This document shows positions 51,661 to 60,585 of a stretch of 64,000 nucleotides of DNA, piece by piece. Within the stretch, counting starts at the first letter, position 1. Each line of letters opens with the position of its first letter. The notes beneath the pieces were generated by a model. That model was not told the DNA's origin. It did not search any database and saw only the letters and a list, made by a program, of their open reading frames with translations. The DNA comes from Micromonospora wenchangensis (lineage in GTDB: Bacteria; Actinomycetota; Actinomycetes; Mycobacteriales; Micromonosporaceae), in the NCBI RefSeq assembly GCF_002210435.1, contig NZ_MZMV01000039.1, forward strand, positions 1 to 64,000, read 5' to 3'. A program made the translations under genes and the position numbers.

Positions 51661-52239
51661 TCAGGCCTGCCGGATGGCCTCGCCCTCGATCTCGATCTTG
51701 ATCTTCTTGCCGACCAGCACGCCACCGGTCTCCAGGGCGACGTTCCAGGTCAGGCCGAAGTCCTCGCGGTCGATCTCGGTGCTGGCGGTGAAGCCGAACA
51801 CGTCGGTGCCGAACGGGGTGCGGCCGACGCCCTCGAACTCGACCTCCAGCTCGACCTGGCGGGTGACGCCCTTGATGGTCAGGTCGCCGAGCAGGACGAA
51901 CTCGTTGCCGTCGTGGGACTTCACGGCGGTGCTGCGGTATTCCAGCGTCGGGAACTGCTCGACGTCGAGGAACTCGGGGCTGCGCAGGTGGCCGTCCCGG
52001 TCGGCCTGGGCGGTGTTGATGCTGGCCGCCTGGATGGTGGCGGTGACCGAGGACTGCAGCGGGTCCTCGGCGACGGTGATGGTGGCGGTGGCGTCGGCGA
52101 ACTCGCCGCGTACCTTGCTGACCATCATGTGCCGGGCGACGAAGCCCACCCGCTTGTGCGCGGCGTCCAGCAGGTAGGTGCCGGCGGCGGGGATGGTGAG
52201 GCCGTCCCAGTCGCGGGTAACCGACTCGGTGCTGGTCAT
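51661..52239 (-). CDS. YceI-family lipid-binding-like protein
   Basis: A 192-residue YceI protein with GTYLLDAAHKRVGFVARHMMVSKVRGEF, in parts as LDAAHKRVGF and VSKVRGEF, then LGDLTIKGVTRQVELEVEF and ATTEIDREDFGL-like ASTEIDREDFGL. Members have a lipocalin-like barrel that binds polyisoprenoids. No signal peptide is evident, so it is likely cytosolic. Divergent from a MarR regulator with a shared palindrome between. Confidence 0.9.
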   Translation of the reverse strand: MTSTESVTRDWDGLTIPAAGTYLLDAAHKRVGFVARHMMVSKVRGEFADATATITVAEDPLQSSVTATIQAASINTAQADRDGHLRSPEFLDVEQFPTLEYRSTAVKSHDGNEFVLLGDLTIKGVTRQVELEVEFEGVGRTPFGTDVFGFTASTEIDREDFGLTWNVALETGGVLVGKKIKIEIEGEAIRQA

Positions 52240-52265
52240 GTAACTGCCCTCCGGGGAAGATTGTT

Positions 52266-52294
52266 TAGTAGCCCAACGACTGCCTGAGCAACTA
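52266..52294. promoter_or_regulatory. Candidate MarR operator between yceI-like and marR-like genes
   Basis: TAGTAGCCC (52266-52274) and GAGCAACTA (52286-52294) form inverted arms with two mismatches, 20 bp centre to centre, in an AT-richer patch. It overlaps likely promoter elements of the YceI gene. Local autoregulation by the MarR protein is inferred. Confidence 0.35.
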
Positions 52295-52340
52295 TAACCG
52301 CAGCAATATTCCCCGTGTCAAGCACTGTTAGGATGGCCAG

Positions 52341-52847
52341 GTGGACGAGACTGTGTTCGACGACCCCCGGATCACCGCCGTCGGCCTCCTGGTCGAGGCG
52401 CACGCCGGGCTGACCGCCCGGTTCACCGCGCAGTACGAGGAGCACGGCGTCTCCGCGGTCGAGTTCGAGGTGCTGATGCGCCTGGCCCGCTCCCCCGGCA
52501 ACCAACTGCGGATGACCGACCTTGCCGCCCAGACCTCCCTGTCCACCAGCGGCGTCACCCGGGTGGTGGACCGGATGGAGCGCGACGGGCTGCTGCGCCG
52601 CCGCGCCTGCCCGTCCGACCGGCGCAGCTCGTACGCCGTGGTCACCCCGGCCGGCATGCAGCGGCTGGACGAGACCCTGCCCGGCCACCTCCAGATCATC
52701 GAGCAGTGGTTCACCGGCCAGCTCGAACCGGACACCCTCGCCGCCATGCTGGACGGCCTGCGCCGGGTACGCGACGCCGTCCACCCGGGAGCGACCGCCG
52801 GCAGCACCGACCAGGCACCGACCGACGAGCCGCCGTCGCCCTGCTGA
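52341..52847 (+). CDS. MarR-family transcriptional regulator
   Basis: This 168-residue protein has a winged helix: EFEVLMRLARSPGNQLRMTDLAAQTSLSTSGVTRVVDRMERDGLLRRR, quoted as EVLMRLARSPG, LRMTDLAAQ and GVTRVVDRMERDGL, then DRRSSYAVVTPAG as the wing. GTG start at 52341. Divergent from YceI, which is its likely target. The signal is unknown. Confidence 0.9.
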   Translation: MDETVFDDPRITAVGLLVEAHAGLTARFTAQYEEHGVSAVEFEVLMRLARSPGNQLRMTDLAAQTSLSTSGVTRVVDRMERDGLLRRRACPSDRRSSYAVVTPAGMQRLDETLPGHLQIIEQWFTGQLEPDTLAAMLDGLRRVRDAVHPGATAGSTDQAPTDEPPSPC

Positions 52848-53042
52848 CCGGGTGCCGGACGGACCGGCAGAAAAAGCGGCAGAACCCGTCGGACCCAACG
52901 GTCGCAGAGCCGCCGATCGCCGCAAAACGGACGCCCCGGCTGGCTAGCCTTCATCGCGCGGGGGAGCACCGGGGGGTGCCGGCGCGAGCGATTGAGCGAG
53001 GGGTTTGACCAGGGGGCTCGTTCGCTCGCGCCACCCCCGCGC

Positions 53043-55661
53043 CTAGCCCAGCAGGCGTTCCTCGTCCGGCAGCAGCCGGATGCCGCCGCGCCGGCACGCC
53101 TGCGCCAGCCGCTCCCGCACCTCGGCGGAGCCGGTGCTCACAGCCAGCCCGACCAGGGCCTCGACCACGTCCCGCCGGTCCTGACCGGCCGCACCGGCAG
53201 CCTCCGCCACCGTGAACCACTCCGCCGCCAGCTCCCGGTCGCCCCGGTGCTGGGCCATGGTGCCCTCGATCAACGCGCAGACCGACTCCTCCGCCCGGAC
53301 CGGCCCGCCACCGCCCGGACGCCCCCCGCCCGCGCCCGCCTCCGTCCGGTGGCCGGGCGGCGTCGCGCGACCGTCGCAGCGCAGCTCGGCCAGGATCTCG
53401 GCGGCCTCGTCCAGCCGACCCGACCGGGCCAACGCCAGCCCCACCGTGCCGAGCACCCGCCGCCGGTGCCCCGGATCACCCACCCCGGCCAGCGCGGCGA
53501 CCACCCGCCGGCCCTGGTCCACCGCGTCACCGTGACGGCCCTCCAGCCGGGCCACCTCGGCCAGGTCGGCACGGGCCAGCAGGCGCAGCCGGGGCTCCCC
53601 GCACTGGGCGGCCAGCCGGTCCACCGCGGCCAGCCGACGCCGGGCCGCCGACAGGTCGGCGAGGCGGATCTCGTGCCAGGCCAGGTGGTGCTGGGCGACC
53701 GCCGTGTCCCGGGTCCGGCCGTGCCGGGTGGCCAGGGTCAGCACCGCGTGCGCCTGCTCGGCCGCCTCGTCGTACCCGCCGGTCGCGACCAGCAGGGTGC
53801 CGAGGACGGTGCGCGCCGCCAGCTCCCCGGCCACGTCGGCCCGCCCGGCGAGCACCGCGAGCGCGGCACGGGCGGCGGGCAGTTCCTGCGCCGCCGCGCC
53901 GTGCTCGGCGGCCAGCCGGGCCACCCCGAGCAACGCCCAGGCCCGCAGCACCGGATCGGCGTCGGCGGTACGGGGGTCGGCGAGCAGCCGGCACAGCCAC
54001 TGCCGGCCGCTGACGTCCCGCCCCCGCATCCGCCACCAGCGGGTCAGCTCGGCGGCCAGCCGCAGCGCGGTGACCGGATCGTCCCCGGCGGCGTGTGCCA
54101 GCGCCGCGCCGATGTCACCGGTCGCCTCGTCGAGCTGACGGACGGCCGCCGGCTGTCGCGCCCCGACCAGGTCCGGCGCGGTACGGGTCACCAACCGGGT
54201 GATCACCACCGCGTGCCGGCGACGGACCGCGGTCAGCTCGCCCCGGCCGGCGGCCTGCTCGATGGCGTACTCACGGACCGCGTCGAGCAGACGGAACCGC
54301 AGCGGCCCGGCACCCCGGACGCTGAGCAGGCCCAACTCGACCAGCCGGTCCAGCAGCGGCACCGGGTCGACCACCCCCGACGGGTCCGGGTCGGCCTCGT
54401 CGGCGAGCAGTTCCTCGGCCAGCTCCACCGACCACCGGTTGGCGAACACCGAGAGCCGGCGCAGCGCCGCCTGCTCCCACCCGTCGAGCAGCCGGTAGCT
54501 GGTGGCGACCGCCTCGCGCAGGGTCACCGCGACCGTGGGCCGGGCCGGTTCGTCGGTACGCCCCGGCGGGGCGGCCTCCCAGCCCCGCCCGCCGAGATCC
54601 GGGCCGGCCAGGTCGAGCACCCGGTCGCCGTACCGGTCGAGCAGTTCGGGCAGGTCGAGGATGCGGCCCCGGGCCGCCATCAGCTCGATCGCCAGCGGCA
54701 GGCCGTCGAGCCGGCGGACCAGCGCGGTGAGGGCGGGCAGCTCGTCCGGGCCGGGTGGTTCCGGGCGGACCCGGGTCAGCCGGGCGGTGAACAGGGCCGC
54801 CGCCGGCCACCGGGCCAGCTCGGCCGGGTCGACCACCCCGGCGGGGGGCACCTCCAGCGGGGCCACCGGGCGGACGAGTTCGCCGGGGATGCCGACCGGA
54901 TGCCGACCGGTCGCCACCACCCGCAGGGTGGGCACCGCCGCGACGAGCAGGTGCACCACCTCGGCCACCGGGTCCGGGGCCCGTTCGACCGCGTCCACCA
55001 GCAGCAGCGCCGGGCGGCCCCGCAGCCGGGCGGCCAGCTCGGCGAGCCGGGCCGCGCCGAGCACCGCGCAGGCCGCGGCGAGCACGTCGTTGGCGTCGGA
55101 GCCGGTGCCGACCAGCACCCCGGCCACCCCGCCCGGGTGGGCGTCGGCCACCGCGTGCGCCACGGCCAGGGCGAGCGCGGTCTTGCCCACCCCGGCCAGG
55201 CCGACCAGGCTCAGCACCGGCGGCCAGCCGTCGCCGGTCAGCAGGCCGGTCAGCTCGTCGAGTTCCCGTTCCCGGCCGATCAGCTCGACCGGCGGGGGCA
55301 GCGCCATCGGCGTACCCGGGAGGTCGGGGTCGCGGGGGACGGTGCCGGCGGCGGGCGGGCGGTGCGGCAGCCCGGCGACGCCCGGGGCGGCCGGGGTGGT
55401 CGCGGCCCGACCCCGGGCGCTGGCGAGGAAGCCGGCGCGCGCCGCGCCGGTCAGGCCGAGCGCCCCGGCGATCAGCTCGGCGGTGGTGCGGTGCGGCCGG
55501 TGCGCCCGGCCGCGTTCCAGGTCGCGGACCGTCCGCACGCCGACCCCGGCCCGCTGTGCCAGGTCGGTCTGGGTGAGACCGGCGGCCAGGCGGTGGGCCC
55601 GCACCAGCTCCCCGATGGGGGTACGACCACCCGCGGGCGAGTGATCATGATCCGGGGTCAT
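53043..55661 (-). CDS. XRE-HTH/NB-ARC STAND-type regulator with TPR-like C-terminus
   Basis: An 872-residue protein (ATG at 55661; a GTG six bases upstream is possible). An XRE HTH (about 15-75; LAAGLTQTDLAQRAGVGVRTVRDLERG in parts as GLTQTDLAQRAG and TVRDLERG) is followed by a STAND ATPase: LVGLAGVGKTALALAVA is the Walker A loop, LLLVDAVERA the Walker B, and RRLDGLPLAIELMAARGR the GLPL-like motif. The last 400 residues are Ala/Leu/Arg-rich helices like TPRs. Such proteins are ligand-triggered regulators, often of secondary metabolism. The target is not evident. Confidence 0.88.
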   Translation of the reverse strand: MTPDHDHSPAGGRTPIGELVRAHRLAAGLTQTDLAQRAGVGVRTVRDLERGRAHRPHRTTAELIAGALGLTGAARAGFLASARGRAATTPAAPGVAGLPHRPPAAGTVPRDPDLPGTPMALPPPVELIGRERELDELTGLLTGDGWPPVLSLVGLAGVGKTALALAVAHAVADAHPGGVAGVLVGTGSDANDVLAAACAVLGAARLAELAARLRGRPALLLVDAVERAPDPVAEVVHLLVAAVPTLRVVATGRHPVGIPGELVRPVAPLEVPPAGVVDPAELARWPAAALFTARLTRVRPEPPGPDELPALTALVRRLDGLPLAIELMAARGRILDLPELLDRYGDRVLDLAGPDLGGRGWEAAPPGRTDEPARPTVAVTLREAVATSYRLLDGWEQAALRRLSVFANRWSVELAEELLADEADPDPSGVVDPVPLLDRLVELGLLSVRGAGPLRFRLLDAVREYAIEQAAGRGELTAVRRRHAVVITRLVTRTAPDLVGARQPAAVRQLDEATGDIGAALAHAAGDDPVTALRLAAELTRWWRMRGRDVSGRQWLCRLLADPRTADADPVLRAWALLGVARLAAEHGAAAQELPAARAALAVLAGRADVAGELAARTVLGTLLVATGGYDEAAEQAHAVLTLATRHGRTRDTAVAQHHLAWHEIRLADLSAARRRLAAVDRLAAQCGEPRLRLLARADLAEVARLEGRHGDAVDQGRRVVAALAGVGDPGHRRRVLGTVGLALARSGRLDEAAEILAELRCDGRATPPGHRTEAGAGGGRPGGGGPVRAEESVCALIEGTMAQHRGDRELAAEWFTVAEAAGAAGQDRRDVVEALVGLAVSTGSAEVRERLAQACRRGGIRLLPDEERLLG

Positions 55662-55785
55662 GGGCACGAAGGGTACGGACGGGATACGACGCCGGGCAGC
55701 CCTTCGTCGGCCTACTGACGAAGGGCTGCGGATACCCGACAGAGCGCCGTTCCCGCCCGGCGGCGGACCCGTTGCGGGGGTACGG

Positions 55786-56934
55786 TCACAGGCCCAGGTC
55801 GCGGGCGATGATCATGCGCTGCACCTCGGAGGTGCCCTCGCCGATCTCCAGGATCTTGGAGTCCCGCCAGAACCGGGCCACCGGGTACTCGTTCATGAAG
55901 CCGTAGCCGCCGTGGATCTGGGTGGCCTCCCGGGCGTTGTCCACCGCGACCGTGCTGGCATGCAGCTTGGCGATCGCCGCCTGCCGCTTGAACGGCTCAC
56001 CGGCGAGCATCCGGGCGGCGGCGTCGTAGTAGGCCAGCCGGGCGGTGTGCGCCTTCAGCTCCATGTCGGCGATCTTGAACTGGATGGCCTGGTAGTTGCC
56101 GATCGGCCGACCGAACGCCTGGCGTTCCTTCGCGTACCTCAGCGACTCGTCGACGCAGCCCTGGGCGAGGCCGACGGCCAGCGCGGCGATGGCGATCCGC
56201 CCCTCGTCGAGGATGCGCAGGAACTGGGCGAAGCCCCGGCCCCGTTCGCCGAGCAGGTTCCCGGCCGGCACCCGGCAGTCGTCGAAGGTCAGCTCGTGGG
56301 TGTCCGAGGCGTTCCACCCCACCTTCGAGTACCCAGGCGCGACGGTGAACCCGGGCGTCCCCGACGGCACGATGATGGTGGACAGCTCCTTCGAGCCGTC
56401 CGGGTTGGTGCCGGTGACCGCGGTGACGGTGACCAGGGCGGTGATGTCGGTGCCCGAATTGGTGATGAACGCCTTCGACCCGTTGATCACCCACTCGTCG
56501 CCGTCCAGGACGGCCCGCGTCCGGGTGCCGCCCGCGTCCGAGCCGGTGCCCGGCTCGGTGAGCCCGAACCCCGCGAGGGCCTCGCCGCTGAGCAGCTTCG
56601 GCAGCCACCGGGCCTGCTGCTCGTCGGTGCCGAACCGGTAGATCGGCATCGCGCCGAGGGAGACCGCCGCCTCCAGGGTGATCGCCACGCTGGAGTCGAC
56701 CCGGGCCAGTTCCTCAAGCGCCAGGCAGAGCGCGAAGTAGTCCCCGCCCATGCCGCCGTGCTCCTCGGGGAAGGGCAGGCCGAACAGGCCCATCTTGCCC
56801 ATCTGCCGGACGATCTCGTACGGGAAGGTGTGCCGCTCGTAGTGCTCGGCGATCACCGGGGCGACCGCCTCGCGGGCGAAGTCCCGCACGCTGTCCCGCA
56901 GCGCCTCGTGTTCCTCGCTGAGCCGGAAGTCCAT
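55786..56934 (-). CDS. Acyl-CoA dehydrogenase, short/branched-chain type
   Basis: A 382-residue enzyme of standard length starting MDFRLSEEHEALRDSVRDFARE. It has FGLTEPGTGSDAGGT, KAFITNSGTD, QAFGRPIGNYQAIQFKIADM in parts as QAFGRPIGNYQ, and IGEGTSEVQRMIIAR with a Glu at the MCAD-like base position. True isovaleryl-CoA dehydrogenases use a Glu elsewhere, so isobutyryl/2-methylbutyryl or short-chain substrates fit at least as well. It lies downstream of the carboxylase beta gene, in line with leucine/branched-chain catabolism. Confidence 0.9.
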   Translation of the reverse strand: MDFRLSEEHEALRDSVRDFAREAVAPVIAEHYERHTFPYEIVRQMGKMGLFGLPFPEEHGGMGGDYFALCLALEELARVDSSVAITLEAAVSLGAMPIYRFGTDEQQARWLPKLLSGEALAGFGLTEPGTGSDAGGTRTRAVLDGDEWVINGSKAFITNSGTDITALVTVTAVTGTNPDGSKELSTIIVPSGTPGFTVAPGYSKVGWNASDTHELTFDDCRVPAGNLLGERGRGFAQFLRILDEGRIAIAALAVGLAQGCVDESLRYAKERQAFGRPIGNYQAIQFKIADMELKAHTARLAYYDAAARMLAGEPFKRQAAIAKLHASTVAVDNAREATQIHGGYGFMNEYPVARFWRDSKILEIGEGTSEVQRMIIARDLGL

Positions 56935-57086
56935 CGGTTCCTCCTGTACGGGTGCCGCCCCGGACGCTCGTGACGCCGGGGACGACGGATCGGTTGGACG
57001 ACCGGTCGGACCCGGTCGACGGCGGTGGCTCGGTGGCGGTGGCTGGGTGCCGACCGGTCGGGCCGGCCGGGGACTGCGGCGACCGG

Positions 57087-58664
57087 TCAGACCGGGGTGA
57101 CCCCGTGCCGTCGGCGGGAGAAGTGCCGGTCCTTGCTGCGGGCGGCGGCGAACCGGCGGACCAGTTCGGCGCGCAGCTCGTGCGGTTCGACGATCGCGTC
57201 GATGACCAGTTCGCTGGCGAGCCGCACCACGTCGATGTCCCGCTCGTACTCGGCCCGCCTGGCGGCCACGAAGGCGGCCCGTTCGGCCTCGTCGGCGATC
57301 GCCGCGATCTTGTTGGCGTAGACGGCGTTGACCGCCGCCTCGGCCCCCATCACCGCGATCTTCGCGGTGGGCAGGGCGATCGTCGCGTCCGGCGCGAAGC
57401 CGGGGCCGGCCATCGCGTACAGGCCCGCGCCGTACGCCTTGCGGACCACCACACAGATCTTGGGTACGGTCGCCTCGGAGATCGCGGTGATCATCTTGGC
57501 CCCGTGCCGGATGATGCCCTGCTTCTCCACCGCGCTGCCGACCATGAACCCGGGCACGTCGGACAGGAACAGCAGCGGCACGTTGAACGCGTCGCAGAGC
57601 TGCACGAACCGGGTCGCCTTGTCGGCCGAGTCGACGAAGAGCACCCCGCCCTTGAACATCGAGTTGTTGCCGACCACGCCGACGACCTCGCCGTCGAGCC
57701 GGCCGAAGCCGATGGTCAGCTCCCTGGCCCAGAGCGCCTGGATCTCGAAGAACGAACCCTCGTCGAGCAGGCCCCTGACGTACCGGCGCATGTCGAACGC
57801 CTGCCGTTCGCTGGCCGGCACCAGCGCGGCGAGATCGGCCTTCTCCGGCGCGGCGACGGCCGGGGCGGCCGGCGGCTGCCGCTGCCAGTTGGAGGGCAGG
57901 TACGACAGGTAGGTCTTCACCACGTCGAGCGCGTCGGCCTCGGTCCTGCACAGGAAGTGCCCCACGCCGGACTCGGCGCAGTGCACCCGGGCCCCGCCCA
58001 TCGCCTCCAGGGTGGTCTTCTCCCCGGTGACCATCTCGACCATCCGGTCCGAGCCGAGGTACATGCTGGCGTTGCCCTCGACCATGGCGACCACGTCGCA
58101 GAATGCCGGGATGTACGCCCCGCCGGCGGCGCTCGGCCCGAACAGCGCGCAGACCTGCGGGATCGCGCCCGAGGCGCGGACCTGGTTCCAGAAGATCTTG
58201 CCGGCACCCCGGGGGCCGGGGAAGAGGTCGACCTGGTCGGTGATCCGGGCGCCGGCCGAGTCGACCAGGTAGACCATCGGCACGCCCGTCGAGTAGGCCC
58301 GCTCGATGATCCGGATGATCTTCTCGACGGTACGCGCGCCCCAACTGCCGGCCTTGACCGTGGAGTCGTTGGCCATCAGGCAGACCGGCCGGCCGTCGAT
58401 GGTGGCGGTGCCGGTGACCACGCCGTCGGCGGGCAGCCCCTCGGCCAGGGCGTTGGCGTAGAGCCCGTCCTCGACGAAGGAGCCCTCGTCGACCAGGAGC
58501 GCGACCCGTTCGCGGGCGAACAGCTTGCCCTTGCCGGCGTTGGCCGCGTGGTACTTGTCGGCGCCGCCGGAGCGGGCCCGCTTGCGTAGCTGCTCCAGTG
58601 CCTCACCGTCGAGCGTCACGCCGACCCCCTCGCCCCGCGCCTCGTGGGCGCGCCCGACCGCCAT
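57087..58664 (-). CDS. accD: Acyl-CoA carboxylase beta (carboxyltransferase) subunit, methylcrotonyl-CoA type
   Basis: About 525 residues from the ATG at 58664. Two carboxyltransferase halves are visible: LMANDSTVKAGSWGARTVEKI, quoted as NDSTVKAGSWG, and DSAGARITDQV in the first, VGNNSMFKGGVLFVDSADKATRF, quoted as NNSMFKGG, and DVPGFMVGSAVEKQGIIRHGAKM, quoted as DVPGFMVGS and GIIRHGAKM, in the second. The first-half signature plus GGARVHCAESGVGHF resembles methylcrotonoyl-CoA carboxylase in leucine degradation. A palindrome lies just upstream. The biotin carboxylase is 3.4 kb away. Confidence 0.9.
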   Translation of the reverse strand: MAVGRAHEARGEGVGVTLDGEALEQLRKRARSGGADKYHAANAGKGKLFARERVALLVDEGSFVEDGLYANALAEGLPADGVVTGTATIDGRPVCLMANDSTVKAGSWGARTVEKIIRIIERAYSTGVPMVYLVDSAGARITDQVDLFPGPRGAGKIFWNQVRASGAIPQVCALFGPSAAGGAYIPAFCDVVAMVEGNASMYLGSDRMVEMVTGEKTTLEAMGGARVHCAESGVGHFLCRTEADALDVVKTYLSYLPSNWQRQPPAAPAVAAPEKADLAALVPASERQAFDMRRYVRGLLDEGSFFEIQALWARELTIGFGRLDGEVVGVVGNNSMFKGGVLFVDSADKATRFVQLCDAFNVPLLFLSDVPGFMVGSAVEKQGIIRHGAKMITAISEATVPKICVVVRKAYGAGLYAMAGPGFAPDATIALPTAKIAVMGAEAAVNAVYANKIAAIADEAERAAFVAARRAEYERDIDVVRLASELVIDAIVEPHELRAELVRRFAAARSKDRHFSRRRHGVTPV

Positions 58665-58703
58665 GCCGCCGTGGGCGTCGTGGTGGACGCGCCGACCAGC
58701 CTG

Positions 58704-58713
58704 AACGATCGTT
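58704..58713 (-). promoter_or_regulatory. TetR-like operator before the carboxylase beta gene
   Basis: AACGATCGTT is a perfect 10-bp palindrome, flanked with a one-base offset by AGCCT and AGGCT. TAGCCT beside it on the gene's strand could be the -10 box. The TetR gene at 63555 is a reasonable candidate regulator, as such palindromes control liu/branched-chain operons. Confidence 0.5.
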
Positions 58714-58765
58714 AGGCTAGCGCATCCGGGCCCCGCCCGACCACCCGACCGACTTCCGCTCCGGA

Positions 58766-58797
58766 TATTGATAGTCAACTATTGATATGGCTACGCT
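58766..58797 (+). promoter_or_regulatory. Snapalysin promoter with internal palindrome
   Basis: TTGATA (58768-58773) and TACGCT (58792-58797) are 18 bp apart as -35 and -10. Between and over the -35 lies ATAGT-CA-ACTAT (58771-58782), and TATTGATA is repeated at 58766 and 58780. The patch is strongly AT-rich for this genome. This is a typical repressor site for a MarR- or LysR-type regulator. Confidence 0.55.
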
Positions 58798-58827
58798 CCA
58801 GACACCCCCTCCGGATTGGAGTGAGCC

Positions 58828-59397
58828 ATGAACTCACGCGTCAAGCGCCTCGCCGTCGCCGCCCTGGCGACGGCGACCGCGACCCTCGGCCTCACGGTCG
58901 CCAACCCCGCGCCCGCCTCCGCCGCGATGACCATCTGCTACAACACCAGCCAGGCGCCCAGCTACGCGAGCATCGCCAACCAGGCCGCCTCGATCTGGAA
59001 CAACGCCACCACCAACCTGACGCTCACCGCGAACTGCGGCACCAACCTGCGGATCTACCAGATCACCGGCGGCGGCTCGTACGCCCAGCGCACCAGCCTC
59101 GGCAACGGCCGGGTCTACATCGACACCCAGCAGGCCGCCCAGTACAGCCCGCTGCGGATCATGACCCACGAGATCGGGCACATCCTCGGCCTGCCCGACA
59201 ACTACAACGGCAACTGCGCGATCCTGATGTCGGGCGGCAGCGCCGGCACGAGCTGCACCAACCCGTACCCGAGCACCACCGAGGCGAACCGGGTCAGCAG
59301 CCTGTTCGCCGGCACCCTCAGCGCCAACGACCGCCGCAGCAGCACCGGCAGCCAGGTCTTCAAGGACAGCTGGCCGGGCCTGCTCAGCGTGGGCTGA
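58828..59397 (+). CDS. Snapalysin-family (M7) secreted zinc protease
   Basis: A 189-residue protein with a signal peptide (MNSRVKRLAVAALATATATLG to about ASAAMT, cleavage near residue 33). Zinc ligands are in THEIGHILGLPDNY (HExxHxxGxxD, the snapalysin pattern), and LMSGG is the likely Met-turn. Snapalysins are small neutral proteases secreted by Streptomyces and relatives. It has GGAG seven bases before the ATG, its own promoter/operator and a terminator. It is inserted between minus-strand acyl-CoA catabolic genes. Confidence 0.93.
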   Translation: MNSRVKRLAVAALATATATLGLTVANPAPASAAMTICYNTSQAPSYASIANQAASIWNNATTNLTLTANCGTNLRIYQITGGGSYAQRTSLGNGRVYIDTQQAAQYSPLRIMTHEIGHILGLPDNYNGNCAILMSGGSAGTSCTNPYPSTTEANRVSSLFAGTLSANDRRSSTGSQVFKDSWPGLLSVG

Positions 59398-59415
59398 CCC
59401 ACGACGCGACCCGAC

Positions 59416-59444
59416 GGAGGGGCCGGCACCGCGCCGGCCCCTCC
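59416..59444 (+). terminator. Terminator of the snapalysin gene
   Basis: A perfect 12-bp stem (59416-59427 with 59433-59444) and 5-nt loop follow the stop codon, and may also stop the convergent HMG-CoA lyase transcript. Confidence 0.85.
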
Positions 59445-59481
59445 CCGCGTCGTCGGGCCGGTCCGCCCCCGACGGGCCCGG

Positions 59482-60399
59482 TCAGGGCCGGGCGGTCAGC
59501 CGGGTACGCGGGCCGGCCCGCAACACCCCCGACGGCAGCCGCTTGCCGAGCAGCTCCTCGGCCAACTCGGCGACCCCGATCAGGGCGTCCAGGTCGATGC
59601 CGGTGTCGATGCCCATGTCGTGCAGCATGTGCACCGCCTCCTCGGTGGCCAGGTTCCCGCTCGCCCCCGGCGCGTACGGGCAGCCGCCCAGGCCACCGAC
59701 GCTGGCGTCGAACTCGGTGATCCCCAACTCCAGGGCGGTCAGCAGGTTCGCCAGCGCGGTGCCCCGGGTGTTGTGGAAGTGCAGCAGCACCGGCACGTCG
59801 GGCTCCCGGTCGCGGACGGCGGTGACCAGCTCCCGGACCCGTCGGGGCGTACCCATGCCTGTGGTGTCGCCGAACGCGACCCGGTCGGCGCCGTCGCGGA
59901 CCACCCGCTCGACGATCCCGGCGACCCGCCCCGGGTCGACGTCCCCCTCGTACGGGCAGCCGAAGCTGGTCGCCACGATCACCTCGGCCCGCGCCCCCGC
60001 GCCGTGCAGCAGGTCGATCAGCTCGGCGATGTCGTCGAGCGACTCGTCCGTGGAGCGGTTGACGTTGCGCCGGTTGTGCGTGTCGCTTGCCGAGACCACC
60101 ACCTCGATCTCGGTGAAGCCGGCGGCCAGGGCCCGCTGGGCACCCCGGGTGTTGGGCACCAGCGCCGAGTAGCGGACCCCCTCGACCTTCCGGGTCTGCC
60201 GCCACACCTCGTCGGCGTCGGCCATCTGCGGGATCGCCTTGGGATGCACGAACGACACCGCCTCGATCCGGCGCACGCCGGTGCCGGACAGGGCGTCGAG
60301 CAGCCGCACCTTGGCCCCGGTGGGGACCGGCTCCTCGTTCTGGAGCCCGTCGCGGGGCCCGACCTCGCGGATCGACACCGCCGCTGGCATCTGACTCAT
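59482..60399 (-). CDS. Hydroxymethylglutaryl-CoA lyase
   Basis: 305 residues from the ATG at 60399 (MSQMPAAVSIREVGPRDGLQNE). It has the DRE-TIM-like start VGPRDGLQNE, SFVHPKAIPQMAD, HFHNTRGTALAN and the active-site loop GGLGGCPYAPGASGN with the catalytic Cys. It cleaves HMG-CoA to acetoacetate and acetyl-CoA, the last step of leucine degradation. GTCAC-N6-GTGAC at 60401-60416 spans the ribosome site and may regulate translation or be an operator. Confidence 0.93.
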   Translation of the reverse strand: MSQMPAAVSIREVGPRDGLQNEEPVPTGAKVRLLDALSGTGVRRIEAVSFVHPKAIPQMADADEVWRQTRKVEGVRYSALVPNTRGAQRALAAGFTEIEVVVSASDTHNRRNVNRSTDESLDDIAELIDLLHGAGARAEVIVATSFGCPYEGDVDPGRVAGIVERVVRDGADRVAFGDTTGMGTPRRVRELVTAVRDREPDVPVLLHFHNTRGTALANLLTALELGITEFDASVGGLGGCPYAPGASGNLATEEAVHMLHDMGIDTGIDLDALIGVAELAEELLGKRLPSGVLRAGPRTRLTARP

Positions 60400-60585
60400 G
60401 GTCACCTCGCTGTGACATCGGGTCGCCGGGAGACCGCCTCCGGGCCGCCGCCCCTCGTGGGGACCGCGACCGGTGACGCCGGACGACCGGTGGTCCCTCC
60501 AGGGAACCACCCGACCGACCGCCGCCGCCACGCCGCCCCGGGTGTCGGGCCGACCCGGGTGCTCGGGCCGACCGGCACCGGGAGG

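Noticed and set aside
52992..55718. 908-codon plus-strand frame, longer than the gene opposite
   Set aside because: The minus strand holds HTH, Walker A and GLPL motifs; the plus-strand product is Arg/Gly/Pro/Gln-rich without features.
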